In this document: in pieces, positions 48,741-57,589 of the stretch
Layout: every line of letters begins with the position of its first letter
Numbering within the stretch: the first letter of the stretch is position 1
From: Nocardia albiluteola
GTDB taxonomy: Bacteria; Actinomycetota; Actinomycetes; Mycobacteriales; Mycobacteriaceae
DNA: 64,000 bases
Assembly: GCF_018860155.1 (NCBI RefSeq)
Contig: NZ_JAHKNI010000018.1
Location: 62,001-126,000, forward strand
Direction: 5' to 3'
Translations under genes and position numbers: made by a program
Notes under the pieces: model-generated
Databases searched by the model: none
What the model was told of the DNA's origin: nothing
What the model saw: only the letters and a program-made list of their open reading frames with translations

Positions 48741-50672
48741 ATGCAACTCCTCCGATATCTCGTCTCCATCTCGTGGCTGCGGATCTCCGCGGTCATCATC
48801 GCCGGCCTCGTCTGCGGTGTGGCCAACACCTATCTGGTGACGTTGATTCGCGGGGTGGTCTCACCGCCCCCGCATCCACCCGTCACCGTCACGAGCTTCG
48901 CCCTTGCGGCGCTGGTGATCCTGATCAGCGGGGTGCTCTCGCAGCTGCTGCTGATCCGCCTGGCCCAGGACGCGATCTACCGGCTGCGCTCGGACCTGAG
49001 CACCGGAATCGTCTCGGCGCCACTGGAACACCTCGAGGTGCTCGGCACGCACCGGCTCATGGCCACGCTGACCGAGGACGTGCGCTCGCTGTCCGAGGCC
49101 GTCACCGCCATCCCGAGCATCTGCGTCGACGTGGCCACCATCGTGGGCTGCTTCGTCTTCCTCGCGCTGGTGTCGGGCCCGATCTTCGCGGTCACCGTCG
49201 CCGGGACGCTGCTCGGAATCGGCTGCGTGGAACTGGTTCTCAAGCGCGTGCGCACGCTGTACCGCGCCGCGCGCGAGAACGAGGACGGGCTGCTGCGCTC
49301 GTTCCAGGCGGTCACGCTGGGCATCAAGGAGCTCAAGCTGCACCGCGGGCGGCGGCGCGAGTTCATGGACCGGCATCTGCTCGGCTCGGCCCGCGAACTG
49401 CGCGCGCAGAATGTCGAGGCCGGGTCGAAATTCTCACTGGCACAGGGCTTCGGGCAGCTGCTGCAGCTGGGCACCATGGCGGCGATCCTGTTCGCGATCG
49501 CCTCGGCGCTACACCTGTCGCTGGACGTGATGGTGGGCTACGTGCTGGTGACGACGTTCCTGGCGATGCCGATGCAGAACTTCATGCACCGCCTCCCGGA
49601 TCTGGTGCGAGGCGATGTCGCCCTGGCGAAGATCCGCGCGATGAACCTGTCCATGGAGACCATGCACAACGAGGAGCTGCTGCCGTACACCGAGCGGCCC
49701 CTCGTCCCCGAGGCCCGGCTGCGGCTGACGGATGTGAGCTACAGCTACCGGACCGAGGCGCCGCCGCCGATCCCGCCCGTCCCAGGCGGGCCGGAGATGC
49801 CGGGCATGCCGCCGATGCGGGAACGCAAGGTCCCCGGGCGCGGGAAGGCGGCGCCGGGCGCACGACCCGCCGGGGGCCCGCCCCCGCCGCACCGGCCGCA
49901 TCCGAACGGCCATCGCGGACCGGATCATGCACAGCGGCACGATCTTCCGGGCGCGCCCCCGCACGGCGCGCCCGAGGGCCTGCGCCCCGACGTCAACGGC
50001 AATCGCACGGTGGACCACGGCCTGGGGCACGATCTGCCGGTTCCGCTGCCGCCGCCGGGCGAGGAGGGTTCCGGTTTCGCACTCGGCCCGCTGGATCTGA
50101 CGTTCGAACCGGGCCAGGTCTCGTTCGTCATCGGCGGCAACGGCAGCGGCAAATCGACACTGGCCAAACTGATCACGGGCCTGTACGTGCCGCGCACGGG
50201 CGCGCTAACGGTGAACGACGAGCCGATCGACCACGAGAACATCGAGTGGTTCCGGCAGAATTCCTCGGCGGTGTTCACCGATTTCCACCTGTTCGAGGAT
50301 TACCTGGGCTTCGATCGCCCGGGCATCGACGACGAGGTGCGCGGCTATCTGGAACAGCTGCAGATCGCGCACAAGGTGACGGTGCAGGACGGGCGCCTGT
50401 CGACCCTGGCCCTGTCCCAGGGCCAGCGCAAGCGGCTGGCCCTGCTCACCGCGCTGCTCGAGGACCGGCCGATCTACGTCTTCGACGAGTGGGCCGCCGA
50501 TCAGGAACCCCGCTTTCGCGAGGTGTTCTACACCGAGATCCTCGCGGATCTCAAGCGGCGCAACAAGACCGTCATCGTCATCACCCACGACGACCGCTAC
50601 TTCCACTGCGCGGACCAGATCGTGAAGCTCGATTTCGGGCGGGTCGCCGAGGATTCGGCCGCGCTCCGGTAG
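48741..50672 (+). CDS. Cyclic-peptide/siderophore-type ABC exporter with NBD insertion
   Basis: A 643-residue half-transporter. The TMD (residues about 1-330) has six helices. The NBD has Walker A GGNGSGKSTL, signature LSQGQRKRLAL and the SyrD/PvdE-type VFDEWAADQEPRFREVFY, identifying the cyclic-peptide ABC exporter group. Residues 340-443 are a Pro/Gly/His-rich, low-complexity insert placed inside the NBD, between the first strand (LTDVSYSYR) and FALGPLDLTFEPGQ. Such an insert is unusual. It probably exports the product of the PKS-desaturase unit. A terminator follows the stop. Confidence 0.85.
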   Translation: MQLLRYLVSISWLRISAVIIAGLVCGVANTYLVTLIRGVVSPPPHPPVTVTSFALAALVILISGVLSQLLLIRLAQDAIYRLRSDLSTGIVSAPLEHLEVLGTHRLMATLTEDVRSLSEAVTAIPSICVDVATIVGCFVFLALVSGPIFAVTVAGTLLGIGCVELVLKRVRTLYRAARENEDGLLRSFQAVTLGIKELKLHRGRRREFMDRHLLGSARELRAQNVEAGSKFSLAQGFGQLLQLGTMAAILFAIASALHLSLDVMVGYVLVTTFLAMPMQNFMHRLPDLVRGDVALAKIRAMNLSMETMHNEELLPYTERPLVPEARLRLTDVSYSYRTEAPPPIPPVPGGPEMPGMPPMRERKVPGRGKAAPGARPAGGPPPPHRPHPNGHRGPDHAQRHDLPGAPPHGAPEGLRPDVNGNRTVDHGLGHDLPVPLPPPGEEGSGFALGPLDLTFEPGQVSFVIGGNGSGKSTLAKLITGLYVPRTGALTVNDEPIDHENIEWFRQNSSAVFTDFHLFEDYLGFDRPGIDDEVRGYLEQLQIAHKVTVQDGRLSTLALSQGQRKRLALLTALLEDRPIYVFDEWAADQEPRFREVFYTEILADLKRRNKTVIVITHDDRYFHCADQIVKLDFGRVAEDSAALR

Positions 50673-50686
50673 GGCCGGGGCGCCCG

Positions 50687-50719
50687 GTGGCCCTTGGTGC
50701 GCGAGGCACCAAGGGCCAC
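50687..50719. terminator. Bidirectional terminator hairpin
   Basis: Perfect 14-bp arms GTGGCCCTTGGTGC and GCACCAAGGGCCAC with a 5-base loop GCGAG, followed by a short T-rich tract. It lies between convergent ABC exporter and glycosyltransferase genes. Confidence 0.85.
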
Positions 50720-50721
50720 TG

Positions 50722-52548
50722 TCATTTTCGCGGTGCCGCCGCCGCGTGGTATCCGGACATGTCGTAGACGGTGGCCCGGCCGAGGTGGATGGGCTTGAAA
50801 TGCCCTGTCACCCAGGTCCTGATGTCCGCATGCGTCCTGGACCGCCGCTTGCCGCCGAGGGTGACGTAGTAGGTGATCCGGCGGGCGCTCACATCGCCGA
50901 CGAACTGCCGGAACGTCGGCGCCCCGTCCGTCCCGCGGAAGCCGCCGATCGCCATGACCGGTGTGCGCGAGGCCAATTCCAGCACGGCGGCGTCCTGGGA
51001 GAACTCGACCGCCGCGGACCAGTCCGTCCGGGTGCCCTTCAACATCGCGATCAGCGGGAAATTCGCCGCCGGATCGGGCGCGCCGTTCCCGTGCACCGTC
51101 GGCCCGGCCACGAGCCGGACCTGATGCGGCTGCCCCAGCGACGCAACGGTATACGCGCCCGCGCCACCCAGCGCACCCACCAGCCCCGCGGCCAGCGCGA
51201 TCCGGGCGCCGGGCCGCGGCATGAGGGGAAACAGTAGCGCCGCGGCCGCGATCACACCGACCGCCAGCAGCGTCCAGCGCAGCGGCGGCAGCCACGCGGC
51301 GTTGCGGTGCAGCAGCACGAAACCCCAGACGCCGCTGACGAGTACCAGGGCGGCCGCACCGCCGCGACCGAACCAGGTATCGCGCGCACCCCACATCTCG
51401 TGCAGGCCGATCGCGGTCAGCGCGGCCACCGCGGGCGCGATCGACAGTGTGTAGTAAGGGATCACGGTCCCGCTCATATAGCTCAGCACGCCGCCGTCGA
51501 TGATCAGCCAGACACCGAAGACGATGGCGGCGCCCCGAATCGAATCGGTGCGCGGCCGTCCGCGGCGCGCAACCAGCAGCAGTACCAGGGCCAGCAGCGC
51601 CGCGGGCAGCAGCCAGCCGATCTCGAAGCCGAATTCGCCGGTGAACAGCCGGGCCGGGCCGTCGGCGAACGGCCGGGCCTTGCCCGCGTGACCGGCGGGG
51701 CGGTGACCGAGCAGGCGGCCGAATCCGTTGTAGCCGAACACCAGATTCATGAACGAGTTGTCCGTCGAGCCCGCGATATAGGGCCGCGAGGAGACAGGCC
51801 ACACCATCGTCAGCGCCACATACCAGCCCGCGGACACCACCAGCGCGGCCAGCGCCGCCAGCAGCTGAATACACCTCTGCCGCAGCGGATTCGGCGCGGC
51901 GATCAGATAGGTCAGGCACAGCGCCGGGGCGACCATCAGGCCCTCGAGCATCTTGGACAGGAAGGCGAACCCGAGCGCGATCCCGCCCAGCACAAGCCAT
52001 TTCGTGCTCGCGGCGGGCAGCGCCCGCACCAGCGCGTAGACCGCGGCCGTCATCAGCAGCACCATCACCGGGTCGGGCTTGTCGAACCGGAACATCAGCG
52101 CACCCACCGGCATCAGCGCCAGGCACGCGCCCGCGAGCAGACCGGCATTGCGCCCGGCCAGCCGCCGTACCGCGCCGTACAGCAGCGCGACGGTCGCCAC
52201 CCCGATCAGCGCCTGGGGCACGAGTTCGGCGGCACTGCCGAAGCCGAACACCCGCGCCGACAGGCCCATCACCCACTGCGATACCGGCGGCTTGTCGACG
52301 GTGATGACGTTGTTCGGATCCAGCGATCCGAACAGCAGCGCCTTCCAGCTGCGCGTCGCCGACCACACCGCGGCGGCATAGAACGCGTTGGCGGTGCCGT
52401 TGACGGTGATGTTCCACAGGTAGGCGACCGCGGTACCGCCCAGCAGCAGGGCCAGGCCCACGCGATCCCAGGTGCCGGGGCCCTCCCGGTCGGTCGGCGG
52501 TGATTCGGGTGCGATCGTCGGCGCGGGGGAAGTCAGCACGTGCCCCAT
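50722..52548 (-). CDS. PMT/ArnT-family membrane glycosyltransferase
   Basis: A 608-residue integral membrane protein with about 12 helices of the PMT_2/ArnT (GT39/GT83) superfamily, which use polyprenyl-phosphate sugars. After helix 1, AYLWNITVNGTANAFYAAAVWSATRSW and DPNNVITVDKPPVSQWVMGLSARVFGF match the conserved first loop with acidic residues. A C-terminal soluble part has a small extracytoplasmic domain (VAGPTVHGNGAPDPAANFPLIAML). The acceptor is unknown. ATG 52548. It converges on the ABC exporter. Confidence 0.87.
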   Translation of the reverse strand: MGHVLTSPAPTIAPESPPTDREGPGTWDRVGLALLLGGTAVAYLWNITVNGTANAFYAAAVWSATRSWKALLFGSLDPNNVITVDKPPVSQWVMGLSARVFGFGSAAELVPQALIGVATVALLYGAVRRLAGRNAGLLAGACLALMPVGALMFRFDKPDPVMVLLMTAAVYALVRALPAASTKWLVLGGIALGFAFLSKMLEGLMVAPALCLTYLIAAPNPLRQRCIQLLAALAALVVSAGWYVALTMVWPVSSRPYIAGSTDNSFMNLVFGYNGFGRLLGHRPAGHAGKARPFADGPARLFTGEFGFEIGWLLPAALLALVLLLVARRGRPRTDSIRGAAIVFGVWLIIDGGVLSYMSGTVIPYYTLSIAPAVAALTAIGLHEMWGARDTWFGRGGAAALVLVSGVWGFVLLHRNAAWLPPLRWTLLAVGVIAAAALLFPLMPRPGARIALAAGLVGALGGAGAYTVASLGQPHQVRLVAGPTVHGNGAPDPAANFPLIAMLKGTRTDWSAAVEFSQDAAVLELASRTPVMAIGGFRGTDGAPTFRQFVGDVSARRITYYVTLGGKRRSRTHADIRTWVTGHFKPIHLGRATVYDMSGYHAAAAPRK

Positions 52549-52676
52549 TCACTCACAGTGTTCCTGCGGGTCGCTGTGCGGAAAGTGGGAGATTCCTTAA
52601 CGCCGGTCACCAAACCGGACGTAAGCCGTGGATCATCAACGTCAGGCTTCCGAAGATGGCCCGGTTGGGAGCCGAT

Positions 52677-53282
52677 CTAGGCGATCGCTTCGGGTGCACC
52701 CAACTGCTCGGCGGTCAGTACCCGGGTAGCGGCCGCCCGCACCTCGCCAAGTGTTCGCCGGGCGACCTCGCCGAACTCGTCGCCGACCCCGTCGCTCCAC
52801 CGCTGATGGGCGATCGACCAGGCCACCGCGCCCAGCTCGGCGGCGACGCGCGCGGTCAGGTCCGGGACACCGCGGCGCACGAGCGCGGCCACCATCGAGG
52901 CGACAAGGCTCAGCCCCTTCAGCGCCTCCCGCTCCCGCAGTTCGGGATTGGCGGCGATCACGGCCCGCCGCTTGGCGCCGAATTCGCGTCGTTCGGGCGT
53001 GAAGACTTCCCTGCCGATCATGTCGAGGGCATGGGCGATCGCGTCGAGCGGGGTGGCCGCAGCCGGCGCCGCGGCGATCCCCTCGGCGACCAATTCGGCC
53101 ATCACGCTCGCGCCGAACAGCACCTCGCGCTTGTCCGGGAAGTAGCGGAAGAAGGTGCTCTTGGTGAGCCCGGCGCGCTCGGCGATCTCGATCACGGTGG
53201 TGTTCTCGTAGCCCCGCTCGGCGAACAGGTCGAGGGCGGCGACGACGAGTCGCTCGGATGCATTGGGTTGCCAGCGGGCCAT
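52677..53282 (-). CDS. TetR-family regulator
   Basis: A 201-residue TetR protein: LVVAALDLFAERGYENTTVIEIAERAGLTKSTFFRYFPDKREVLF is a full TetR HTH with the usual spacing. The helical ligand domain follows. It is divergent from a quinone oxidoreductase gene, and a 39-base hyphenated palindrome lies between them. Autoregulation and control of the oxidoreductase are very likely. The inducer is unknown. Confidence 0.92.
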   Translation of the reverse strand: MARWQPNASERLVVAALDLFAERGYENTTVIEIAERAGLTKSTFFRYFPDKREVLFGASVMAELVAEGIAAAPAAATPLDAIAHALDMIGREVFTPERREFGAKRRAVIAANPELREREALKGLSLVASMVAALVRRGVPDLTARVAAELGAVAWSIAHQRWSDGVGDEFGEVARRTLGEVRAAATRVLTAEQLGAPEAIA

Positions 53283-53298
53283 GAAAACAGTCTATGGC

Positions 53299-53337
53299 AC
53301 TTGGTCCCATCACCGGAGTAGGGTGATGGGACCAAGT
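53299..53337. promoter_or_regulatory. Large hyphenated palindrome, TetR operator
   Basis: Arms ACTTGGTCCCATCACC (53299-53314) and GGTGATGGGACCAAGT (53322-53337), exact inverses, separated by seven bases. It lies between divergent TetR and oxidoreductase genes. The length suits two TetR dimers or one long operator. Confidence 0.85.
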
Positions 53338-53360
53338 CTTATCACTCGTTGGAGGTTCGC

Positions 53361-54281
53361 ATGAGTCGCGCTGTCATCTACGAAAAGTTCGGCGGCCCAG
53401 AGGTACTGGAAGTGCGGGAGGTACCGGAGCCGCACGCCGGTCCGGGCGAGGTGCGTGTCCGCGTCACAGTCGCCGGACTGAATCCCGTGGACTGGGGCAT
53501 CGCCTCGAATCCCGAGGCGGCGGCGCGGTTCGGCGTCACCCTGCCCGCGGGCTTCGGCTTCGACTTCGCCGGCGTCGTCGACGAGGTAGGCAGCGGCACA
53601 ACGGGTTTTGCCGTGGGTGACCGCGTCTACGGCGGCGCGCTCGGCCGTGCCGTCGCCGACCACGTGGTACTCGGGACGGTTGCCTCGGCGTCGGAGAATC
53701 TGTGGCACACACCCGAGGGCATCAGCGACGAGGTGGCCGCCGCCCTTCCGATCGCGGGCATGACGGCGTCCGCCGCGCTTGCCGCGGTCGACCTGCGCTC
53801 CGGCGATACCGTCCTGATCGGCGGGGCCGCGGGCGGTGTCGGCATCTTCGCGATTCAGCTCGCGACCCTCACCGGCGCCCGCGTGATCGGAACCGCCTCG
53901 GAGAGCACCTTCGAGTTCCTGCGGAAGCTGGGCGCGGAGCCCGTCACCTACGGCCCCGGCCTGGCCGACCGGGTCCGAGCCCTCGGCGTCACCGCCGCGG
54001 CCGACCTGTTCAGCACCGAAACCGCCGAAACCGCACTCGCTCTCGGCATCCCGCCGCACCGGATCTGCACGGTCGCCGCGGGCCCCACCCCACCCGGCGG
54101 CGTGCGGGCCACCGGTGGCATCGACGCACCAGCCGACGCCATGGACCGGATCACCGCCGCCATTCTCGCGGGCAAGCTCACCGTCCCGATCGCCGCAAGC
54201 TTCCCGATCGACAAGATCCGCGACGCCGTGGCATTGCAGTCCGCCCGCCACGTCCACGGCAAAGTGGTGGTCACCCTGTAA
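53361..54281 (+). CDS. NADP-dependent quinone-oxidoreductase-like MDR protein
   Basis: A 306-residue zinc-free MDR enzyme: YEKFGGPEVLEVREVPEPHA, VTVAGLNPVDWGIAS, FDFAGVVDEVGSGTTGFAVGDRVYG and the cofactor site VLIGGAAGGVGIFAIQLATL. The ATG at 53361 follows GGAGGTTCGC. It is divergent from the TetR gene across the large palindrome, so it is probably induced by an electrophile or quinone-like ligand. It resembles, but is not identical to, the MDR enzyme at 11767. Confidence 0.9.
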   Translation: MSRAVIYEKFGGPEVLEVREVPEPHAGPGEVRVRVTVAGLNPVDWGIASNPEAAARFGVTLPAGFGFDFAGVVDEVGSGTTGFAVGDRVYGGALGRAVADHVVLGTVASASENLWHTPEGISDEVAAALPIAGMTASAALAAVDLRSGDTVLIGGAAGGVGIFAIQLATLTGARVIGTASESTFEFLRKLGAEPVTYGPGLADRVRALGVTAAADLFSTETAETALALGIPPHRICTVAAGPTPPGGVRATGGIDAPADAMDRITAAILAGKLTVPIAASFPIDKIRDAVALQSARHVHGKVVVTL

Positions 54282-54306
54282 CCCACCGAACCGAGTCGGC
54301 CTGCGT

Positions 54307-54426
54307 CATTGTGAACGGCAGCCGAAATCGGGGGTGACCACGGCCACCCCCCGTTCACAATGGCGTTCCCCAATTGGTTGCTGACCAGTGTAATTCGCCA
54401 CAAAGGCGATGGGCACCCCCGATTTC
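54307..54426. promoter_or_regulatory. Nested, mutually exclusive inverted repeats upstream of effector operon
   Basis: CATTGTGAACGG (54307-54318) pairs with CCGTTCACAATG (54351-54362). GAAATCGGGGGTG (54324-54336) lies inside that loop and pairs either with CACCCCC (54345-54351) or with CACCCCCGATTTC (54414-54426, 13 of 13). The outer and the long-range pairings exclude each other. It could terminate the upstream gene, or regulate the effector gene starting at 54496. Confidence 0.5.
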
Positions 54427-54495
54427 CTCTAGCAAGACAGTGCGTTTCGCCCGGTTCTACACTGTCAGGCGTGAAGATCGACAACGGGGAATCGC

Positions 54496-55785
54496 ATGGT
54501 GAGCTTCGCTGAACTCCGTGACGCACAACCGCAGTCGTGGACTACCGCTGCCGACGACACGCTGTCCGCCGCCAAGCAGTGTGAGCGAATCAAGGACGAT
54601 ATCCACGACAATGGCGTCAAGCCGCTCGATGGCGCCTGGTCGAGTTGGGCGGCCGGCCAGGCCCGTTCGGTCCTCACCACGGTCGCGAACCAGGCGGAGG
54701 TAACCTCGATTCTGGCCAGGGCCGCGGTCGATCCGCTGGACACCCTCAATCACGCGATCCAGACGGCACAGACCGAACTGGGCGAGGGCGTCCACCTCGC
54801 GACGAGCCACGGTCTGTACATCGATCAGAGCACCGGCACCGTCTCGCTGCCCATAGGTCCGTATTCGACCTCGGCCCTGGACAGGATGGCCACGGCGAAG
54901 GACCAGGCGCAGAAACTGATCAACAACGCGATCAAGTCCGCCAACGAGGCCGACGCGCTGTGCACCCAGGCGCTCAACGCGGCCGCGAAGCCCGACATCA
55001 CCAAGACCAGTGTCGATCAGGCCCAGCAGATTCAGGCCGACAATACGAAAAAGGCCCTGCAGGAGCTGACCGACACCATTCCGGCCGGGCTGTCACCCCA
55101 GGAGAACGCCGCCTGGTGGAACGGCCTCACGCCCGAGGAACAGTTCGATCTGGAAAGGGCCTGCCCGGTTCAGATCTACAACCTGCCGGGGATTCCGGAC
55201 TCGGTGAAGAAGGACATCGATCGGCCCGGACTCGGCTACAGCTCGGTCGGCACCGTCGCATACGCCCTGAACAACTGGAACAACTCCAACCTGGACTGGA
55301 AGAACAAGGACAACTGCACCAACTTCGCCTCGGATGCCCTCGCCTACGGCGGCAACATGCCGTTCAAGGAGGACTGGGACGGGCTGATTCCGCGCCACTG
55401 GGACACCAAGGGCTGGAGCGACGGCAGCAATGCCAACGGCAGCGATCCGTTTCCGGGCCTCTCGCACACCCCGACCTGGGGCGGTGCCCAGAACAACCAC
55501 GACTTCTTTCTCGGCAACGGCGGCACCGTCGTCTCGCCCAGCCAGGCTCGGCCCGGGGATGTCATGTACTACACCATGACCCAGAACGATCCGTCCGCGC
55601 ATCTGCACGCCGGCGACACCCACCACACCGTCATCGTCACCGGCGTGCTGCCCGACAATCAGGTGCTGTACACGCAGCATTCGGGCGATGCCCAGAACTA
55701 TCCGCTCTACGGCCGGCTGCCCGAATTCCAGCAGGGCCTGGGCAAGCAGAACACACAGATCGTGCAGCCCAAGGTCACCTGGTGA
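54496..55785 (+). CDS. Putative ESX-4 effector with Amidase_6 domain
   Basis: A 429-residue protein. Residues 1-200 are helical and without a signal peptide, with helix-rich segments (FAELRDAQPQSWTTAADDTL, LDGAWSSWAAGQARSVL). Residues about 250-429 match the Amidase_6 (papain-like/CHAP-like) fold: NKDNCTNFASDALAYGG with C274 as nucleophile, RPGDVMYYT, and HHTVIVTGV with H377. Such enzymes cut peptide or peptidoglycan amide bonds. A small partner with a YxxxD signal follows 18 bases later, and the ESX-4 genes converge on it. T7SS export is inference. Confidence 0.75.
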   Translation: MVSFAELRDAQPQSWTTAADDTLSAAKQCERIKDDIHDNGVKPLDGAWSSWAAGQARSVLTTVANQAEVTSILARAAVDPLDTLNHAIQTAQTELGEGVHLATSHGLYIDQSTGTVSLPIGPYSTSALDRMATAKDQAQKLINNAIKSANEADALCTQALNAAAKPDITKTSVDQAQQIQADNTKKALQELTDTIPAGLSPQENAAWWNGLTPEEQFDLERACPVQIYNLPGIPDSVKKDIDRPGLGYSSVGTVAYALNNWNNSNLDWKNKDNCTNFASDALAYGGNMPFKEDWDGLIPRHWDTKGWSDGSNANGSDPFPGLSHTPTWGGAQNNHDFFLGNGGTVVSPSQARPGDVMYYTMTQNDPSAHLHAGDTHHTVIVTGVLPDNQVLYTQHSGDAQNYPLYGRLPEFQQGLGKQNTQIVQPKVTW

Positions 55786-55803
55786 GGGAAAGGATCTTCA
55801 TCC

Positions 55804-56148
55804 GTGAGTGCCGACGACATCTCTATCAAACCCGCCGACGTCGCGAAGATCGGCGATCGCCTGAAAGACCTTGCGAGCCAGGCGATCACCGACACGAACA
55901 AGTTTTTCGATTCCCAGGCCCCGGCCGCGAAGAACAATCCCGGCTTCACCACCGGCCAGGCGCTGATCGATTTCTCGACCAAGCTGCACGGCGAGATCAA
56001 CGGTTTCATCACCACGCTGTCCACCAATGCCGAGCAGATCGTCCAGGGCGCCCAGAACTACCCGGCCTCGGACGACGACACCGCCGGACTGATTCGTGAG
56101 ATCGGCGCGCTGAACGGCCTGACCCAACCGGTGCTGCCCGGCCAGTGA
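55804..56148 (+). CDS. Small helical partner with YxxxD T7SS signal
   Basis: A 114-residue helical protein, no Trp and no WxG, but the size and helix pattern resemble EspC/WXG100-like T7SS partners. It starts IKPADVAKIGDRLKDLASQAI; the second helix is FSTKLHGEINGFITTLSTNAEQI. The C-terminal part has Y86-P-A-S-D90, a YxxxD motif as used for ESX export. GTG at 55804 follows GGAAAGG. It is 18 bases after the amidase gene, so it may be its secretion partner or an immunity protein. The first is preferred because of the motif. Confidence 0.65.
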   Translation: MSADDISIKPADVAKIGDRLKDLASQAITDTNKFFDSQAPAAKNNPGFTTGQALIDFSTKLHGEINGFITTLSTNAEQIVQGAQNYPASDDDTAGLIREIGALNGLTQPVLPGQ

Positions 56149-56158
56149 CGCGGCGAAC

Positions 56159-57589
56159 CTACTGCGTGAACTTCACATCGCGCACGACCTGTTCGCAGGT
56201 GGGCGCGAGGGCCTGCCACTTGTCCTGGGGATACTGGCAGCCGATGCTGGCCTCGACGTCCGAATCCACGAGCACCTGCCAGCGGACGGTGGTGCCGCCG
56301 CCCGGGTATTCCTCGTAGGACAGTCCGGAGCGGTCGGCGAAGACGGCGTTGCGAGTCAGCTCGCTGAACCTGCCCGCGGGGCTGCGCTTGATCTGCACGT
56401 CCAGGGAATCGGCCACATTGTCGACGGTCGCGCCCGCGGTGAGGGCCTTCTGCTCGATCGTGATGCGCTGGCGGGACCCGTCGTCCGGGGACAGGTAGAC
56501 ATTATCGCCGACCTGCTTGGACACGTGCCAACCCGAGGGGATCCGAATCTGCAGGTGGCCGAACGACTGTGGGGGCTGCGGGGGTGCGCTGGTGGTGGTG
56601 ACCGCGCCCGGCGACGGCACCGCGGCCGAGGTCGGCGCGGCGGTCGGCTTGGACTTCGAACCCGCGGTCAGCGCGATCACCGCGCCGATTGCGACCAGGA
56701 CCAGGACCGCCGCCGCGGCGATCCCGATGTACAGCGCGTTGCGGCGGGTCTCGGGCGGACGGGTGGCGACCGCCTGCTGGTGCAGCGAATCGAACTCCAC
56801 CGGCGGCGCCAGGGCCGCCGGGGCGGGGGGCATCGACATTCCGGGGTGCGCGCCGCGGATGAGTTCGACGCCCGAGAGCGGGCGCACGTCGACCGGGAAG
56901 CCGCACTGCTGCGCCAGGATCGCCGACAGCGCCTCGAGCAGGGCCGGGTCCGAAACACCCGCGGCCAGTAGGTAGGTCGGCGGCTGCCCGGCGAGCAGTC
57001 GCGCGATCACCGCGACCACGTCCGGCAGGCCGTGCCCCTCGTCGACATCGGCCAGCCCGACGGTCGGCTCGTGCTCACACGCCTGAATCCAGGTGTCCTG
57101 TCCGGACCGGCCGACCAGGGTGACGGTGGTGGACAACGGATTCAGCTCCAGCACCGCGATCCGCTGCTGCTGCGCGGTGCTCGCGCCGAGCGAGGCCGCA
57201 CGCCGCGCCAGTGGCTCGATGCTCACCCGCTGCACCATGCGGCGCGCGGCCGCCTCCACCGCGGCCCGGCGCCGACGACCCCAGTCGGACGGGCCGACGA
57301 TGGTGAGCTGCTCGCACGGCGTCGGCAGGCTGAGGTTGTTGAGGACCGCGCCGAGGGTCACCGCCCAGGCGTCCGTGATCGGCGGTAACTGCGACCGCGA
57401 GAAGGCGATCCGGTCGGCCGCCGCCAGTCGCACCATCGACACCGCCGGATACTGCGGCCGCAGCTGTTCCCCCACAACGAAACTCGTGCCGTCGCTGGCG
57501 GGCACGATCGAGGGCGGACCATCCCAGTGTGTCGATTCGCTGCGGGCCCACAGCCGGTTATCGCTCAGTACTACATCTACGACGCTCAT
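56159..57589 (-). CDS. Type VII secretion-associated protein, Rv3446c family (ESX-4)
   Basis: A 476-residue protein. The N-terminal half is an actin/HSP70-like fold: MSVVDVVLSDNRLWARSEST, then LTIVGPSDWGRRRRAAVEAA and YLLAAGVSDPALLEALSAIL. One transmembrane helix near residues 288-310 (YIGIAAAAVLVLVAIGAVIA) follows. The C-terminal domain (HLQIRIPSGWHVSKQ to CEQVVRDVKFTQ) is the Rv3446c-type T7SS-associated domain. Its start overlaps the EccC stop (ATGA). This gene is diagnostic for ESX-4. Function unknown. Confidence 0.88.
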   Translation of the reverse strand: MSVVDVVLSDNRLWARSESTHWDGPPSIVPASDGTSFVVGEQLRPQYPAVSMVRLAAADRIAFSRSQLPPITDAWAVTLGAVLNNLSLPTPCEQLTIVGPSDWGRRRRAAVEAAARRMVQRVSIEPLARRAASLGASTAQQQRIAVLELNPLSTTVTLVGRSGQDTWIQACEHEPTVGLADVDEGHGLPDVVAVIARLLAGQPPTYLLAAGVSDPALLEALSAILAQQCGFPVDVRPLSGVELIRGAHPGMSMPPAPAALAPPVEFDSLHQQAVATRPPETRRNALYIGIAAAAVLVLVAIGAVIALTAGSKSKPTAAPTSAAVPSPGAVTTTSAPPQPPQSFGHLQIRIPSGWHVSKQVGDNVYLSPDDGSRQRITIEQKALTAGATVDNVADSLDVQIKRSPAGRFSELTRNAVFADRSGLSYEEYPGGGTTVRWQVLVDSDVEASIGCQYPQDKWQALAPTCEQVVRDVKFTQ

